Positions 1-12,901 of a stretch of 64,000 nucleotides of DNA are shown here, piece after piece. The DNA is from Vishniacozyma victoriae (taxonomy: Eukaryota; Basidiomycota; Tremellomycetes; Tremellales; Bulleribasidiaceae). The DNA lies in contig JADPYG010000088.1 in NCBI GenBank assembly GCA_017654735.1, forward strand, positions 1-64,000. Direction: 5' to 3'. Below the pieces are notes generated by a model that saw only the letters and a program-made list of their open reading frames with translations, did no database searches and was not told the origin of the DNA. Made by a program: the position numbers and the translations under genes. Position 1 is the stretch's first letter; the number at the start of each line of letters is the position of its first letter.

Positions 1-157
1 CCTTCATGTTCTCTGATTTGCTAGCAACAGGTGCCGCCTTCTCTTCCGTAGGCTGAGCGAAACCCCTTGCCGCAGTGGACGAGATCGCCCGGGCGATTGG
101 ACGGGCGGAGGTGGATGGTAGGGAGCGTAGGATTGAGGTTGATCGCATCATTGACAT
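1..157 (-). CDS. 5' end of a mitochondrial precursor protein (partial)
   Basis: The minus strand opens with an ATG at 157 and stays open to the window edge for 52 codons. The encoded N-terminus is rich in Ser, Thr, Ala and Arg with almost no acidic residues in the first 35 positions (several Arg, stretches such as RPIARAISSTAARGF), which is typical of a cleavable mitochondrial presequence. The mature part lies outside the window, so the protein cannot be named. Three Met codons lie within the first four; the outermost is used here. The gene follows PAM17 on the same strand after about 345 bases. Mitochondrial targeting is inferred from composition only. Confidence 0.6.
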   Translation of the reverse strand, partial: MSMMRSTSILRSLPSTSARPIARAISSTAARGFAQPTEEKAAPVASKSENMK

Positions 158-502
158 TGTGATATTGTATATATGTGATGTGTAAAGTATTAAGTATAAC
201 TAAGAGATAGTATATGCTCACGATCGATCATGATATTCATTGTCTATACGGTTAATACCGGTGAAGATTGATTCCGCAAAAATCCGAGCCAATCACTTTG
301 CACCAATTTGTACATAGCATCATCAGACACCGTGATTCACTTGTTGTGCCCGTAACATGCATGCATAAAACTGTGAGAATTCAAAACGCAAGGTGGCAAG
401 TCGTGCACTTCAAGGCTACAATCGAACGATCATAAGAGATCCAGTACTACGCGTGGCGTACCAGCCATATCCACTTCGCCATCCTTCTTCTCCCCGACGT
501 CT
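158..502. other. Intergenic: PAM17 3' flank and promoter of the left-edge gene
   Basis: AT-rich spacer between two minus-strand genes. I see no ORF, RNA gene or repeat in it beyond a TGCATGCAT run near 357-365. It must hold the PAM17 terminator and the promoter of the partial mitochondrial gene. Confidence 0.5.
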
Positions 503-1564
503 TTACTTTTCCTCTGGAACACCGTGCATCGCCTTTCTCGTATAAGCAGCCTGATCCCTCAACCACCTCCTATATGTTGATAGCGAGACGACCTAATTGT
601 AAGCTTCGCTCCGTGCAAAACAGCGAGTCACACGACCAGCAAAATGTACACGCCGACCTTCAAGTAAAGTGGAATTCGATGTGATGTGGACTAGAACTAG
701 GACATACCTTCTCGCCGTAGAAATCTGGGGCTGGATTGTTGACACTCTGGAAAGCAGGTGATGCCCTGTTTGCCTTGATATGATCATAGAACGCCTTGTC
801 CATTACTTCAAGCGGTGAAGGGCTTCCTCGCGCTAATGAAGGGTGGGTCGCAGAGTAGAGGAGGGAACCTATTGTTGGGCCGACTAGGTATCCTAGTGCT
901 GAATGTTAGCTGAGTTCTTGACTGGCCACATCTAAGTCTCTTGAACGAAGGTTATATGGCGATATGATGTGGACGAGACCGAGGTCTGGACTGCGCGAGC
1001 CTCGTCCTCGTCCTTCTTCTCCTTCTCCTTCTCGGTCGAGAAAGGAGTTCGAAGCTGATGATCGGGGTGGGAATGCTGAAGGTCTTGACGAATCACTCAC
1101 CCATACATCCAATTCTGTAGAGGAGTGTCAGCTAATCGTCCAAGGTGCAGAAATGGTCAGCTTACGTCGCACCACCGTAGGCAAATCTGCACGTCAGCTA
1201 CGGTCTCTCTTAACAGAGCTCCAAGAAGGCTCCAGCCACTCCACACGTCCTTGACTTACATTGGCTCAATACCCATAATTGTCTGAGTAGGATCCGCCTC
1301 AATACTAGCAAAGTATCCACCTCCAAGTGTCAATCCAGCAAAAGTAGAGGGTATACTAGTAAGATTAGACCATAGTTTCCTCGATCGCCTCGCCCTCAGA
1401 TAACCCGGCCAGGTAAGTGGTAGAGGTCCAGTTGATTCATTTGTGAGCCTATCGGACGAAGTAGAGGGGTTGGTTGCAGTCGCCAGAGCTCGGGATGAGG
1501 AAGCGAGCACCTGAGTTCGGGCTTGTTGAAGAGCTGTGAAGGGTCGTAGGGCTGATCGTGACAT
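503..1564 (-). CDS. PAM17: PAM17, presequence translocase-associated motor subunit
   Basis: Pam17 is a mitochondrial inner-membrane protein that helps couple the TIM23 channel to the import motor. Five exons splice in frame (1260-1564, 1166-1186, 1101-1114, 708-898, 503-592; 621 nt, 206 residues, close to the usual size of about 200). Family motifs appear in order: a presequence rich in Arg/Ser, LTWPGYLRARRSRKLW, SIEADPTQTIMGIEPI, two hydrophobic stretches (the second around GYLVGPTIGS), NPAPDFYGEKV and a C-terminal YRRWLRDQAAY. Exons 2 and 3 are only 21 and 14 nt. The ATG at 1564 is used; the frame extends further upstream only through non-ATG codons. It is divergent from the phosphatase gene with a spacer of about 240 bases. 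The last intron (593-707) could be split differently, but this joining keeps the frame. Confidence 0.9.
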
Positions 1565-1803
1565 GTTGGATGAGCCTGCTTGCAAGTGCTGTACTGATAG
1601 ATGCTTGATGAAGATGTGTATAGGTGTGAGGGATGACGTTGAAATCGAAAACTCCGTCAGTTTCCGGAAACACGTGGCATAGTCCGGGGCCTCATTCCGG
1701 TGATCTTCAAGAACCGGTTAACTTGCATATATCAACCCATATCCCCCACTCTCCATCACTCTATACCAGGCATATCGATCGTCGAGGCCTTACATTTTCC
1801 AAG

Positions 1804-2814
1804 ATGACCAGCAAAGATCAGCTGGTGGCCGCTCTCAAGACAAGATTTGATGTCCCACTCGGGACCGACATCCAATCTGCCTTGCTCTCAAGTGATCCCT
1901 TTGTCAAAGTCTCCGGCACTTTCAATGCTCGATACTTGACCTCGCGATTACCTCTCCTCCAAACCGATGAATCAAGTGAATCCTCGATCCGGGAGAATTT
2001 AATCTACCGCTCAGGCGCACTTTCACATCTGAGACCCGACGGGATAGAAGCTATCAAAGCATTAGGGATAAAGGAAATCTTTGATCTGAGGTCAGAGAAG
2101 GAACGTGATTCGGAGCCGGATCCTAGTATCGATGGAGTAGAAGCGCACTGGTACCCGAATACCAAGGATAATATCACAATCATACCAGATACGGAGATCC
2201 AAGCGGATGGGACCGTCAAAGTGAGCTCAATGTCCCCTGGCAGAGTCGAGCTGATGACTCAGTTCGAGGATAATTACCTCGTCCTCCTGATATCTCACAA
2301 GGACGTCTATCGGGCTATCCTCCTTCACATACGAGATCATCCAGATAGACCTTTCCTATATCACTGCCTCGGTAAGTACTCGTTTATCTTCCCACATCTG
2401 ACAGGTAGGCGGAAAAGACCGCACAGGTGTCATATCAGCTTTGATACTCTACATCGCTCAAATACCCCTCGATACGATAAACCTCGATTATATTCTCACC
2501 CGAGTCGGTATTGAGCCAGCAAGAGCTGCATTGGCTCAGAAAGCAAAGGAGGCAGGGGCTTTTTTGGACCCGGACAACCCTAGGTTCCAACTATGGGCTC
2601 AGTGTCCGTAAGTGACTTGCATTGTGATGGGTTTGGCGCTGATGTCAGTGATGGCGCTATGCCAAAGTTGTTCATAAGGATGGAGAGTCAAGAATACAAG
2701 GGGGTAGATGGTTACTTCAAGACAATCTTGGGCTTGTCAGACTCAGACTTGACCCAGATCAGAGAGAACCTCCAGGTAACCCTCAACCCTACACAACCTA
2801 TGAACAAGCTCTAG
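1804..2814 (+). CDS. IphP-type (Y_phosphatase3) tyrosine/serine protein phosphatase
   Basis: Predicted cysteine-based phosphatase of the fungal/bacterial IphP-like family. Exons 1804-2371, 2409-2607 and 2649-2814 join in frame to 310 residues. An early motif NLIYRSGAL is followed by GIKEIFDLRSEKERD, the usual entry of this family. The P-loop after splicing is HCLGGKDRTGV, giving catalytic Cys, the CX5R pattern and the following Asp-Arg-Thr-Gly. The first intron cuts inside this P-loop. A helical tail (LTRVGIEPAR onward) closes the domain. The ATG at 1804 precedes MTSKDQLV; an upstream in-frame extension to 1633 reaches into the divergent promoter and looks non-coding. The C-terminal end depends on whether a possible intron from 2776 is used. 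Substrate unknown. Confidence 0.85.
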
Positions 2815-3108
2815 GTAGAGATCGGACCTCACGCGAGGCCCTCCAACAACATATAGCCACGGACGCCTCAAATCGCCACATGGCCGCATAGCTGCATGTC
2901 CTTTGTACGCTGTATCCTTTTATGATGTACGTGTTTGAAAGGTGAGCCAGCGATTTTTGAGACTCCCCTGTGAATTGTAGTGGCAAATGGGCGAATGTAC
3001 CCCTTCTCGTCCCCCTCTTTTCCTCAGTATCGTACTTGCTATTCAGCGATAATCACTAGACGTTCCCCGTCATACTGATCTTGAAATAAATAGAAAGGTC
3101 TGACTACT

Positions 3109-4438
3109 ATGTCTTCAGCAGATACCCGCCCCCCAATTCACTACAAATGGCCATTCGAAAAAGATGCCGGTTCTGAAATTTCTGTAGATTTGTGGCGAGG
3201 TGCTACTCCAGCTCAAGATACTTATGTCGGATATGGTCCACGTCAGTATCCAACAGCGGATCGGAATCATCGATCCGAAGTCTCAGTCAAGCTCAAATCA
3301 CCAGTATATGGTAGCAGATCCCCTCTGGGATCCGGACTCCACCCAGTGAAGACTTTTTCAGTTGACTTGCCGACGACCCATGGACAGATCGAACCACACA
3401 CGTTGGAATTCAATTACAATCCGATGGTCGGATCATACTGCCACGACATGCCCACTCGCTCGGTGACAGGTATCGGCAAGAAATTTGGGGATGGAAAGTT
3501 GGATGCACCGGTCGGAGCCCCTCTGACCCAGGAATATCACCTGGAGATGGGAGAAAGATTGATATTGGATGACAAGACTGCCGATGACTGTCTAAAGAGG
3601 GATGCAGCCAGATCGACGACTGACATTGTAGGTCACATCATATTGTCTGCCGAGTGCTGATCTCAGCGCACCCAGCATACCCGGCTGGGACACTCAGGAA
3701 GACTATCCGCGCTATCTGCTACGGCTAATGTGAGTGTATGGGCGTCAAGCCCTGCACTGAGATCCACCATTCATACTGATACCCTCAGGCATTCGTCCCA
3801 ACCTTCGCAGCGCCCACGGCCGGGTCGTCCCCTGGTTCCTTCCGACACGGGCAACAACTGACTTTGGACCTTGCCCCTCGTTTGGTCTTCAGTCAACACT
3901 TACCACCACTATATGGCACTGGACACCTAAGGCGAGAGGGTGAAGAGTTTACTGATGTGGTCTATTCGAGAAAGTCGACAGCGCTGAAGACGGACCCAGT
4001 CAATGTTCAGGCCACATTGACCATCGCAGGAGACGTTGTGCAACAGGCTCTTCCACTTCTATACCCCAGCCTTTCTCACCTTTCAAAGGCCAGCGGCTTG
4101 AAGATCGATTACACGTGTTCAGAGCCCAGTGCGGTACCACCTCAAGGGGATACCGCCTTGAGTGCGCTTAAATATGATGAAAAACTGGGTTTGTTCGCTC
4201 ATTCGATGGAGTATGGCACCTGTCGCGCAAGCGCAATGGGCGAGTCCGGTCGTATCCCAATTCAAGCCAAATTAAGGGTGGATTGGACAGTCAATCCTGA
4301 CGATTACCCTACTCTCCAGATGCAGGCTTCGAGAAACGAACCTCTCACACTGAGTCGCGACGATCTTGGCAGTTAGTATCCCACAGCTGGGGTAATGGAG
4401 AGCTGATGTATACCATAGATTTCCAGCGCCTTGGGTGA
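3109..4438 (+). CDS. Conserved-looking protein of unknown function
   Basis: Not recognised. Exons from 3109 join across three introns (donors near 3629, 3730 and 4371) and keep one frame: the second exon begins HTRLGHSGRL, the third AFVPTFAAPT, the last is only FQRLG before the stop. The product is soluble-looking, roughly 395 residues, with no signal peptide, membrane segment or familiar catalytic motif. Composition is ordinary (mixed charge, many Ser/Thr/Pro), with beta-like segments such as VNVQATLTIAGDVVQQ. It converges on ERO1, about 190 bases away. The last exon is uncertain because GGGTGAGA could be either stop or donor. It might be lineage-restricted. Confidence 0.6.
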
Positions 4439-4628
4439 GACCTTCGGCAAAAGTGCCTGGATGGTAGTGAGAAGCTCCGATAGGGATGAGGGAGATAGTG
4501 TCGGAAATATGTGGGCTGTGTTATATGATTGTGTTTGTTGCTTGCCTCTTCAAGATGAGCCTGGAGAGTATGGCTGTCGGTCGGGATCCTCTGGATCAAC
4601 GAGTGACCATGTGTATGCATATGTGAAA

Positions 4629-6601
4629 TTACAACTCGACTTTCCCACCAAAGTCTCCAAACCACCTTCTGACGACATGTAGCAGACCTCCAAAAGGTCC
4701 CTTTTCTAACGCGGCAAAGCCAACATCCAAACATCCCCGACAGTTTCTCCGCAGCGTTTCTAACGCGGACAATATTAGAGCGACGAGGTTTGACCAGGAA
4801 AGTTTTGATTGAGCCTCGCGTAACGCATTTGCCGTCTGCTTATTAGCTCTATCTCTGTTCACTGATGCGGTGGACCTACAGCGTTGGCTTCTAATTGTAG
4901 CTTGTATTCCAGTTCTGCCGCTTGCGTGTCGGCGTACATTTGCCTGAAATGCTCTACTGCAGCTAGTGATTCACTGGTCCGATGTAATGTGTTGAACAGA
5001 GCGACAACTTCGGATCGCTGTAGCAGATCGGGGTTGACCTTGGGACTGGATGTCAGTTGTAGCTCTGCCAACCAGTCATATCACTCACTCTAACGCCTTT
5101 TCATCTAGCTCAAACAAGATTTTCAAGGCTGTTCCGAAACCTGATACCTGGAGTTTGCCCCATAGACGGCACTTGTCGCAGCCGACGCAGTCCATGATTC
5201 GGGAAACATTCCTGAAATGGGTCTTGAACTGCTCTTTCAGAATCTGATGTGTCAGCCACATCCGTGGATGATGCTTTGTGACGTACAACAGCATCAGGTC
5301 CAGCAAAGAAATCTCCCTCATCGAAGCCATTCTCCAATCCTCCCTGCCTGGCAAGATCCAAAACATTCTTGAAATCCTTCTTGGCATTCCGATCCTGCTC
5401 TTTCAATTCCAATCCTCTTGCATCGAGATTCTTGCCGGATGGAGCAACTCCAATATCGTACGCCTCGAGGTATGGTGCTGCTCTAGCGACCGCCCGTAGG
5501 AGTAGGACAGAATTGAAGTAGACGTTGGATAGTCGTTCTGGGTGGGTTGCTAAACGGTTGATGAAGCATTGTAGATTTGGTGACCAGAGACCTGTCTGCT
5601 GGTCGAGGTACTCGTGACAAATGTGTATCGAGATTGAAGCGTGTAGACCTGAGCATCAGCTGGGACCTTACTGCAAGAGTCACGCAACTGACCAGAAATG
5701 ACACGATAGTAGACCTTCTTCTCCTCGCACATTTCTCCCTCTGGCGTCGATTTGACCATATCCGTACCCCAGCCATGACTCAGTCCAGGTGCACCAGCTG
5801 ATCCCAAGCCAGACGAGCTAAATCCAGCGGACATTGGTGCCATGCCCAGCTTCTCAGAAACCTGTGACGGATCCAGCGACGCTTCCGATAATCCGAAACA
5901 GTTCTCTTCGTATATCGTCTGCCAGACGTGGTGGGCTGAAGGCCCGGCGTACCCAGTGAATCGTTCAGGATTGAGTGAGAGATCGACGTATTGACCGTCT
6001 AGTACGTCAGCTTATCCCCAATATGAGACCCATTCAGCTCACCCTGATTGGCATCATCCTCGATGTAACAGAAATCTTGTTCGCGGAAGTAGCAGCTCGA
6101 TATCTGATCTTGCGGTGACGATACCCTCACTTCCGAAAGAGCTCTCGTCCGCCATTTCTCAGGTATCTCGGACTATCATCAGCTCACCCTAAATATTCCA
6201 GATTCAACAGTACTCACCTCATCCGCCGTCTCGACTCCACAATCCCTATTCATACAAAATCCATTCTCGTACCAAAACGGACATTCTCGAAATAGATCGA
6301 CTTTGTAATGCCGAAAGAATGGATACTTCACCAGATCCTGGACGGCGGGATATAGCTTGGCATTTAACGATTCTACAGTCTCGTATAGACAATGTGTCGA
6401 TTCTATAGGTCCAGATGGCTGATTGTCAGCTATTTATCGAATAGTGATCGAGTATTAGCTCACAGAGCAGTAGCCCTCTGATTTCCCTTCTAGTACATTT
6501 CTTGCGATCTTTGAATCTGGTTTGCTGATTTTGCGTGCGTTTGCTGGAATGAGTGAACTCGAGACCAGCCCGAGAACGGTGATGACTAATGAGGGCAGCA
6601 T
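4629..6601 (-). CDS. ERO1: ERO1, endoplasmic reticulum thiol oxidase
   Basis: Ero1 is the ER flavoprotein that oxidises protein disulfide isomerase and passes electrons to oxygen. The ATG at 6601 begins a hydrophobic signal peptide ([19 protein letters not shown]). Downstream exons carry [10 protein letters not shown] and [12 protein letters not shown], then [22 protein letters not shown] with IYEENCF, and near the C-terminus the active-site pattern [12 protein letters not shown]; all are hallmark Ero1 motifs including the shuttle and active-site cysteines. At least eight exons are needed. A weakly hydrophobic C-terminal stretch ([14 protein letters not shown]) sits in the last exon; the final intron near 4821-4861 is chosen because it has a CTAAT branch and keeps the frame to the stop at 4629. 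MET10 lies upstream on the same strand. Confidence 0.93.
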
Positions 6602-6896
6602 GCCTGCTTGGCGGTGTGCGATTTGATCGATGCGATGGGCGACTTGATGAGTTGATGGAGAGTATCGGATTTGCTATGTATACGTAGTTTATAAGATCAT
6701 GCTATGCTATATGAAAGACAAAGGAAATAATATCGATGAATAATGGTGAGTGAGTTCCAGCTGGAAGTGGACGTGTCATGACGACGAGTGACGGAATCAA
6801 ATATGACCGTAACCGTCGGCCAAGCAGCTATAGATAGATAGTACGGCAACGCAATGCATAGGGAGAGACCAAGATATGTGTAGTAAAACAAGGCAT
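6602..6896. promoter_or_regulatory. ERO1 promoter and MET10 3' flank
   Basis: About 295 bases between ERO1 start and MET10 stop, both on the minus strand. AT-rich, with no supported ORF. It should hold the ERO1 promoter; no specific element can be assigned with confidence. Confidence 0.4.
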
Positions 6897-9800
6897 CTAG
6901 TAGACTTCAAGAACGTATCGCTCATCCTCCTTCAACTCCTCGATAAAGTCCTCGGCCCTCTTCCTCTCTAACCCAGCAACCTCGGTCAAACTGCTGACCA
7001 ATGCCTCGTAAACATCTGGTACAGGCCATGTAGGTCCACAGAGGTAGAAGTAGGCAGCATCGGGTCCAGTACCCATCAAAGACTTGGACAAGAGTTCCTT
7101 GTCGTTCTTCATCTTGTGTTGAATGTACATCTTGTCTTTACCATCTCGAGAGAAGGCGAGACCGGCGTGCGAAATGATACCAGAAGCAATGTAGGCTTCA
7201 ATCTCTTCTCCGTATAGGTATTCTTGCGAACGGTATCGAGAACCAAAGTAGTAGATGAGGGGACCAACTTCAACACCCTGGGATCGCTGCCATGCTCGGT
7301 GTTGCATGAATGCTCGGAAAGGAGCGGCACCTGTACCGAGACCGGCCATGATGATGGGCTGTCGGTCATCTGGAGGAAGCTTCATGACGGAAGGCTTGAT
7401 CGAGACGGTAACCTCGGCACCGGGGGCAAGAGCAGCGAGGTATCGAGTACATTGACCGTATCGTGGCGAGCCTGAACCTGTTAGTACAAGTCATGAAACA
7501 AAGTAAGATTGACTTACCCTTGGCATCGACCCAATCAACGGTAACAATCAAAAGCTCGACCTTGTCACCAACAGCCTTCTGACTGGAGGCGATAGAGTAA
7601 TGCCTTGGCTTGATCTCGGGGATCAGACCGACCAAGTCTTCGATACTGACTCGAGCGCTCTTGAACCTCTGCAAAACATCGGCGAAGGTGACGGTCTCCT
7701 TCTCGGCCATCCTCTTGAATAGCTCAGCACCTTCAGGAGCAGAGATGAACTTGAGGGTCATGGCCTCTGATTTGACCTTGGCAATCTTGGCCAATGATGC
7801 GTAGAATGCTTTTCCAGGTTGACCGAATAGGTCGACATTCTGTTGAAGCAACTGGAAGGTAGTTCGAGATTCCATCGTACCGGCCTTGAGAGGGTTGGGG
7901 AAGGTGACGACGGCATCGGGCTCGAGACCGTAGGAAGCACAGAAATCGAGGACTTCCTTGGTATCGTTCCATCCGTGAATACCAATAGCTTCTCCAATCT
8001 CGTACTTGAGGCCAGTGCCGGAAGAGTCGAGCTCGAGGTGGAAGACGTTTCGGTCGTAAGTCTGGGGAGTGAGTCGTCGGTTTTCAGAGACCTTGACGAG
8101 GAAAGTCTCGTCGGCCATACTGGGTCGTAGACCGGCGATACCAGGAAGACCAGAAGACTCGGCATCAACGACCTTGGCTTCGGGAACAGAGAAAGCCTCT
8201 CGGAAGAGCAAGTGCCGAGCAGCGAGATCCCAAGCGGAAACGGCAGGTTTTTGCTCCTCGCCAAGGGTAACGATACCGGCCTCACCAGCAAGAGCATCCC
8301 ATTCCCAAACAGACTTGGTCTTTTCAGTCTTGCCCTCCTCAAGTTCGGGGATGGACCACTCAGATGGAGTGACTTCAATCAGAGCAGCCTGAGCGTCCTC
8401 GACAGGTTCACGACCGAGGTTGCCAGAGTGGAAAGCGTCGAGGACCTTCCAAACACCCTGGGGTAGCTTTTGCTTTCCAGTGTAGAGGAGCAAGAATGCG
8501 GCCTGTTCTCGTAGGGGGTTGACAGAACACGAGGGGTCGAGGTCAAGCAAGAATACTCGGATGTTGTTTTCCTTGATCTTGATGATTTCAGATCGAGTGA
8601 GCTTGACAGGAACCTCCTCCTCGGTCCAAGGAAGCTCGAGGACGAGGATACCATTCTTGTTCAAGTTGGCAAGGACATCGGTAAACTTGTGGACGTTGGC
8701 ATCGGAGACCCATGCGACATCGGCAGCAGTGTCAACGGCCAATGATCGAGCAGGTGACGAAGCGGGAGCAAGCGACAAGACAGACTTGACACCTCGAGCG
8801 GCGGACGAGCCGAATTGAGCGAGCTGAGTCTTGAGTGTGGGCGATGAGAGGAACAAGTGTGCCAAGAGCTCGGGAAGGGGAGAGAGGGGAGCGGTAAAGA
8901 ACGAGATCGTCTTGGTGTTCTCGACAGGAGTAGGAGCTGAGACGAGATCAGAAGCGGAAGTAGCAATGACGACCTTGAAGGCGGGTAGGACGGCCTTGCT
9001 GGAGCTGGAAGCAGAATAGATCGAGGCGAGAACGACGGCCTTCAATGCCTCGGCATCAGACTTGGAGCTAGCGACAATCGACAAGGTCTTTCGCTTCTCG
9101 CCAGTAAGAGCGGCGGACAACTTGTCGGCGTTGGGCGATAAGGAAGTGATGGTCAAGAGACCCTTGGAAGCGGGCAGCGAGGCAGCGACAGACGAAGCGA
9201 CCGATCCGGCGGGGAGGACATAGACCTCCTCGGCGTCCTTGTTGGTGAACTCGAATCCGGCACCTTCGGTAGACTGGGTGGAAGGGAACTTGTAGCTCAA
9301 AGTCTCTCGACCCGAGAATGTGGATTCGACAACCTGGATGACTTTACCGGAAGAGCCGTAGATCTTGGAGGCAGATTCGACGATGTCGGATCCAGCGGAG
9401 AAGATGACATCCCAATCAGAGGGGAGGTTAGTGAGGGACTTCAAAACACCTGGGACGTAGAGGCTATCGGTGAATTCCAAAGTAGCGCTTGGAGTGGTGG
9501 TAGCGAGGTGAATGACGATATCACCCTTGATAGCTTCCAAACTGGGGAGAAGGAAGGGGAGAGTAGCGAGGGTAGCAAAGACACTGATCTTTCCAGACGA
9601 AGATGACTTGTTGGAGTATCCAGCCAATTCCAATCCGGCACCATCCCTAGTCTGAAGAGCAAAGACCTTTTCAGCTCCCTGCGCACCTTCCTCTGCCCAC
9701 TTGAGTGCCCGCCTTCCAAATCCTACTTCGGAAGCGTCATCGTAAATCCATACAGCCTGAGATTGCTGGACAGCAAGAGCTTCAAGTACATCGATCGCCG

Positions 9801-10095
9801 ATCCGAAGATTGTCGATCCGGCCTTGGTGGTGGTGGTAGCGTTTGACGAAGCGAGGAGATTGGTGAAGTATCCGTTGTCTCCTGGTAACGATCGTGAGGA
9901 AGCGAGGCTCTCATCAACGAGAGTCTTTTGAGCTTCACCAGATTCCGAGACGGCAGTAGAGGTGGCTGAATAAGGGGTCGAATCACCGGCGCTATCGAGA
10001 GCAATACCAGAGTTGGCGACGATACCAGCTTGGTTCTTTTTGGCAGGTGGCCCAGGAGGGGAAGTGAGGTTGGAGGTGAGAGCAACGGGAGCCAT
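6897..10095 (-). CDS. MET10: MET10, sulfite reductase (NADPH) flavoprotein subunit
   Basis: Flavoprotein partner of the MET5-type hemoprotein in assimilatory sulfite reduction to sulfide, feeding cysteine and methionine synthesis. Two exons (7518-10095 and 6897-7477; intron ends in a CTAACAG acceptor) give 1,052 residues, close to yeast Met10. The N-terminal two thirds resembles the pyruvate-oxidoreductase-like region that replaces a classical FMN domain in fungal Met10. The C-terminal third has the FAD part (RLTPQTYDRNVFHLELD, RHYSIASS) and the NADPH part (GLGTGAAPFRAFMQHR, YYFGSR, YFYLCGPTWPVP, ending DERYVLEVY). The ATG at 10095 is used; the 18 extra upstream codons start at GTG. The long first exon is unusual here, where most genes have many introns. 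Confidence 0.95.
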
Positions 10096-10261
10096 GATGT
10101 ATATGGAGAGATGAGGAGGAGTTGAAAAGGATGGATGGGTCTGATGCACGACTTTTCACTCATAATCATGATTCGGATGTGTAATGGCGTGATTTTTGTG
10201 TACAACTTGTAAACCCCGGAACTACGGGAGTACGGGTGGCAAATCTAGGTATATCTATGGA

Positions 10262-12172
<1,911 letters not shown>

Positions 12173-12318
12173 TATTGGGATTGATCAGACAACGGTCAGA
12201 AAAGCAAAATCACGGTCGGTGATCTCATCTTTCAGACGCGCGTCAGCTATCCCACGGTCACCGTTGACTTTCACCTACTTCAATGGGATGGCTTGACTGC
12301 TCATGCATGCGCCCTTCA

Positions 12319-12816
12319 ATGGTCGAGGTCAGGCGTATCGATGCTAGCCTCCTGCCGGCGGTCCGACACGCAGTCCTCTGGCCAAGTGTTGCCATCGGAT
12401 CACAACTTCAACCATTCGATTCTGCGGAAACGACAATCCATTATGGCGCTTTCATCCCAGAGGACGAGAAACCCATTGGATGCATCACTCTAACGAAGGA
12501 GGACTACAAGCAGGGACTGCCGCCCGCCATCGCCGATTTGAATATACAAGGGCAATATCAAGTTCACAAATTCGCGGTATTGCAGGAATATCAAGGCAAA
12601 GGGATTGGTTCTCTTCTTTTCCGGCATGTGCTAGAGCATCTGCAAGAGCTCGAAGCAAAGCCAATACTACTACATCTCGATGCAAGGGTGGAGCAAAAGG
12701 GGTGGTATGAGCGATTCGGACTGCAAGTGCTAGACGGCGAGGTCTTTAGCAAAAAGGGTCCCACCGGGAACGGACCGCCGGTGGAATATATCAGACTTGG
12801 CATTGTATTACATTGA
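12319..12816 (+). CDS. GNAT-family N-acetyltransferase
   Basis: Single-exon gene of 165 residues from the ATG at 12319 (two earlier in-frame ATGs at 12283 and 12307 are possible). The GNAT fold is shown by RHAVLWP near the start, HYGAF, a beta-rich centre, VHKFAVLQEYQGKGIGSLLF (acetyl-CoA binding motif A with Q-x-x-G-x-G) and a C-terminal WYERFGL motif. The set resembles small yeast/bacterial acetyltransferases of the ElaA/YjgM type, but the substrate cannot be told. It is transcribed away from CHK1 and converges on the F-box gene, whose stop codon lies only 85 bases downstream. Confidence 0.85.
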   Translation: MVEVRRIDASLLPAVRHAVLWPSVAIGSQLQPFDSAETTIHYGAFIPEDEKPIGCITLTKEDYKQGLPPAIADLNIQGQYQVHKFAVLQEYQGKGIGSLLFRHVLEHLQELEAKPILLHLDARVEQKGWYERFGLQVLDGEVFSKKGPTGNGPPVEYIRLGIVLH

Positions 12817-12901
12817 AGCAATCATTACATCGTTATACATGGGGACGTTGTTCTGTCATGCAATATATGCGACTTGCAGGATTATAATGCCAGGATGTCG
12901 C

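Noticed and set aside
1633..1803. N-terminal extension of the phosphatase by 57 codons
   Set aside because: The added residues are in the divergent promoter, have no protein-like pattern and precede a better ATG (AAGATGACC) at 1804.
10096..10149. Longer N-terminus for MET10
   Set aside because: The frame is open but begins at GTG; the first ATG is at 10095 and gives the expected protein length.
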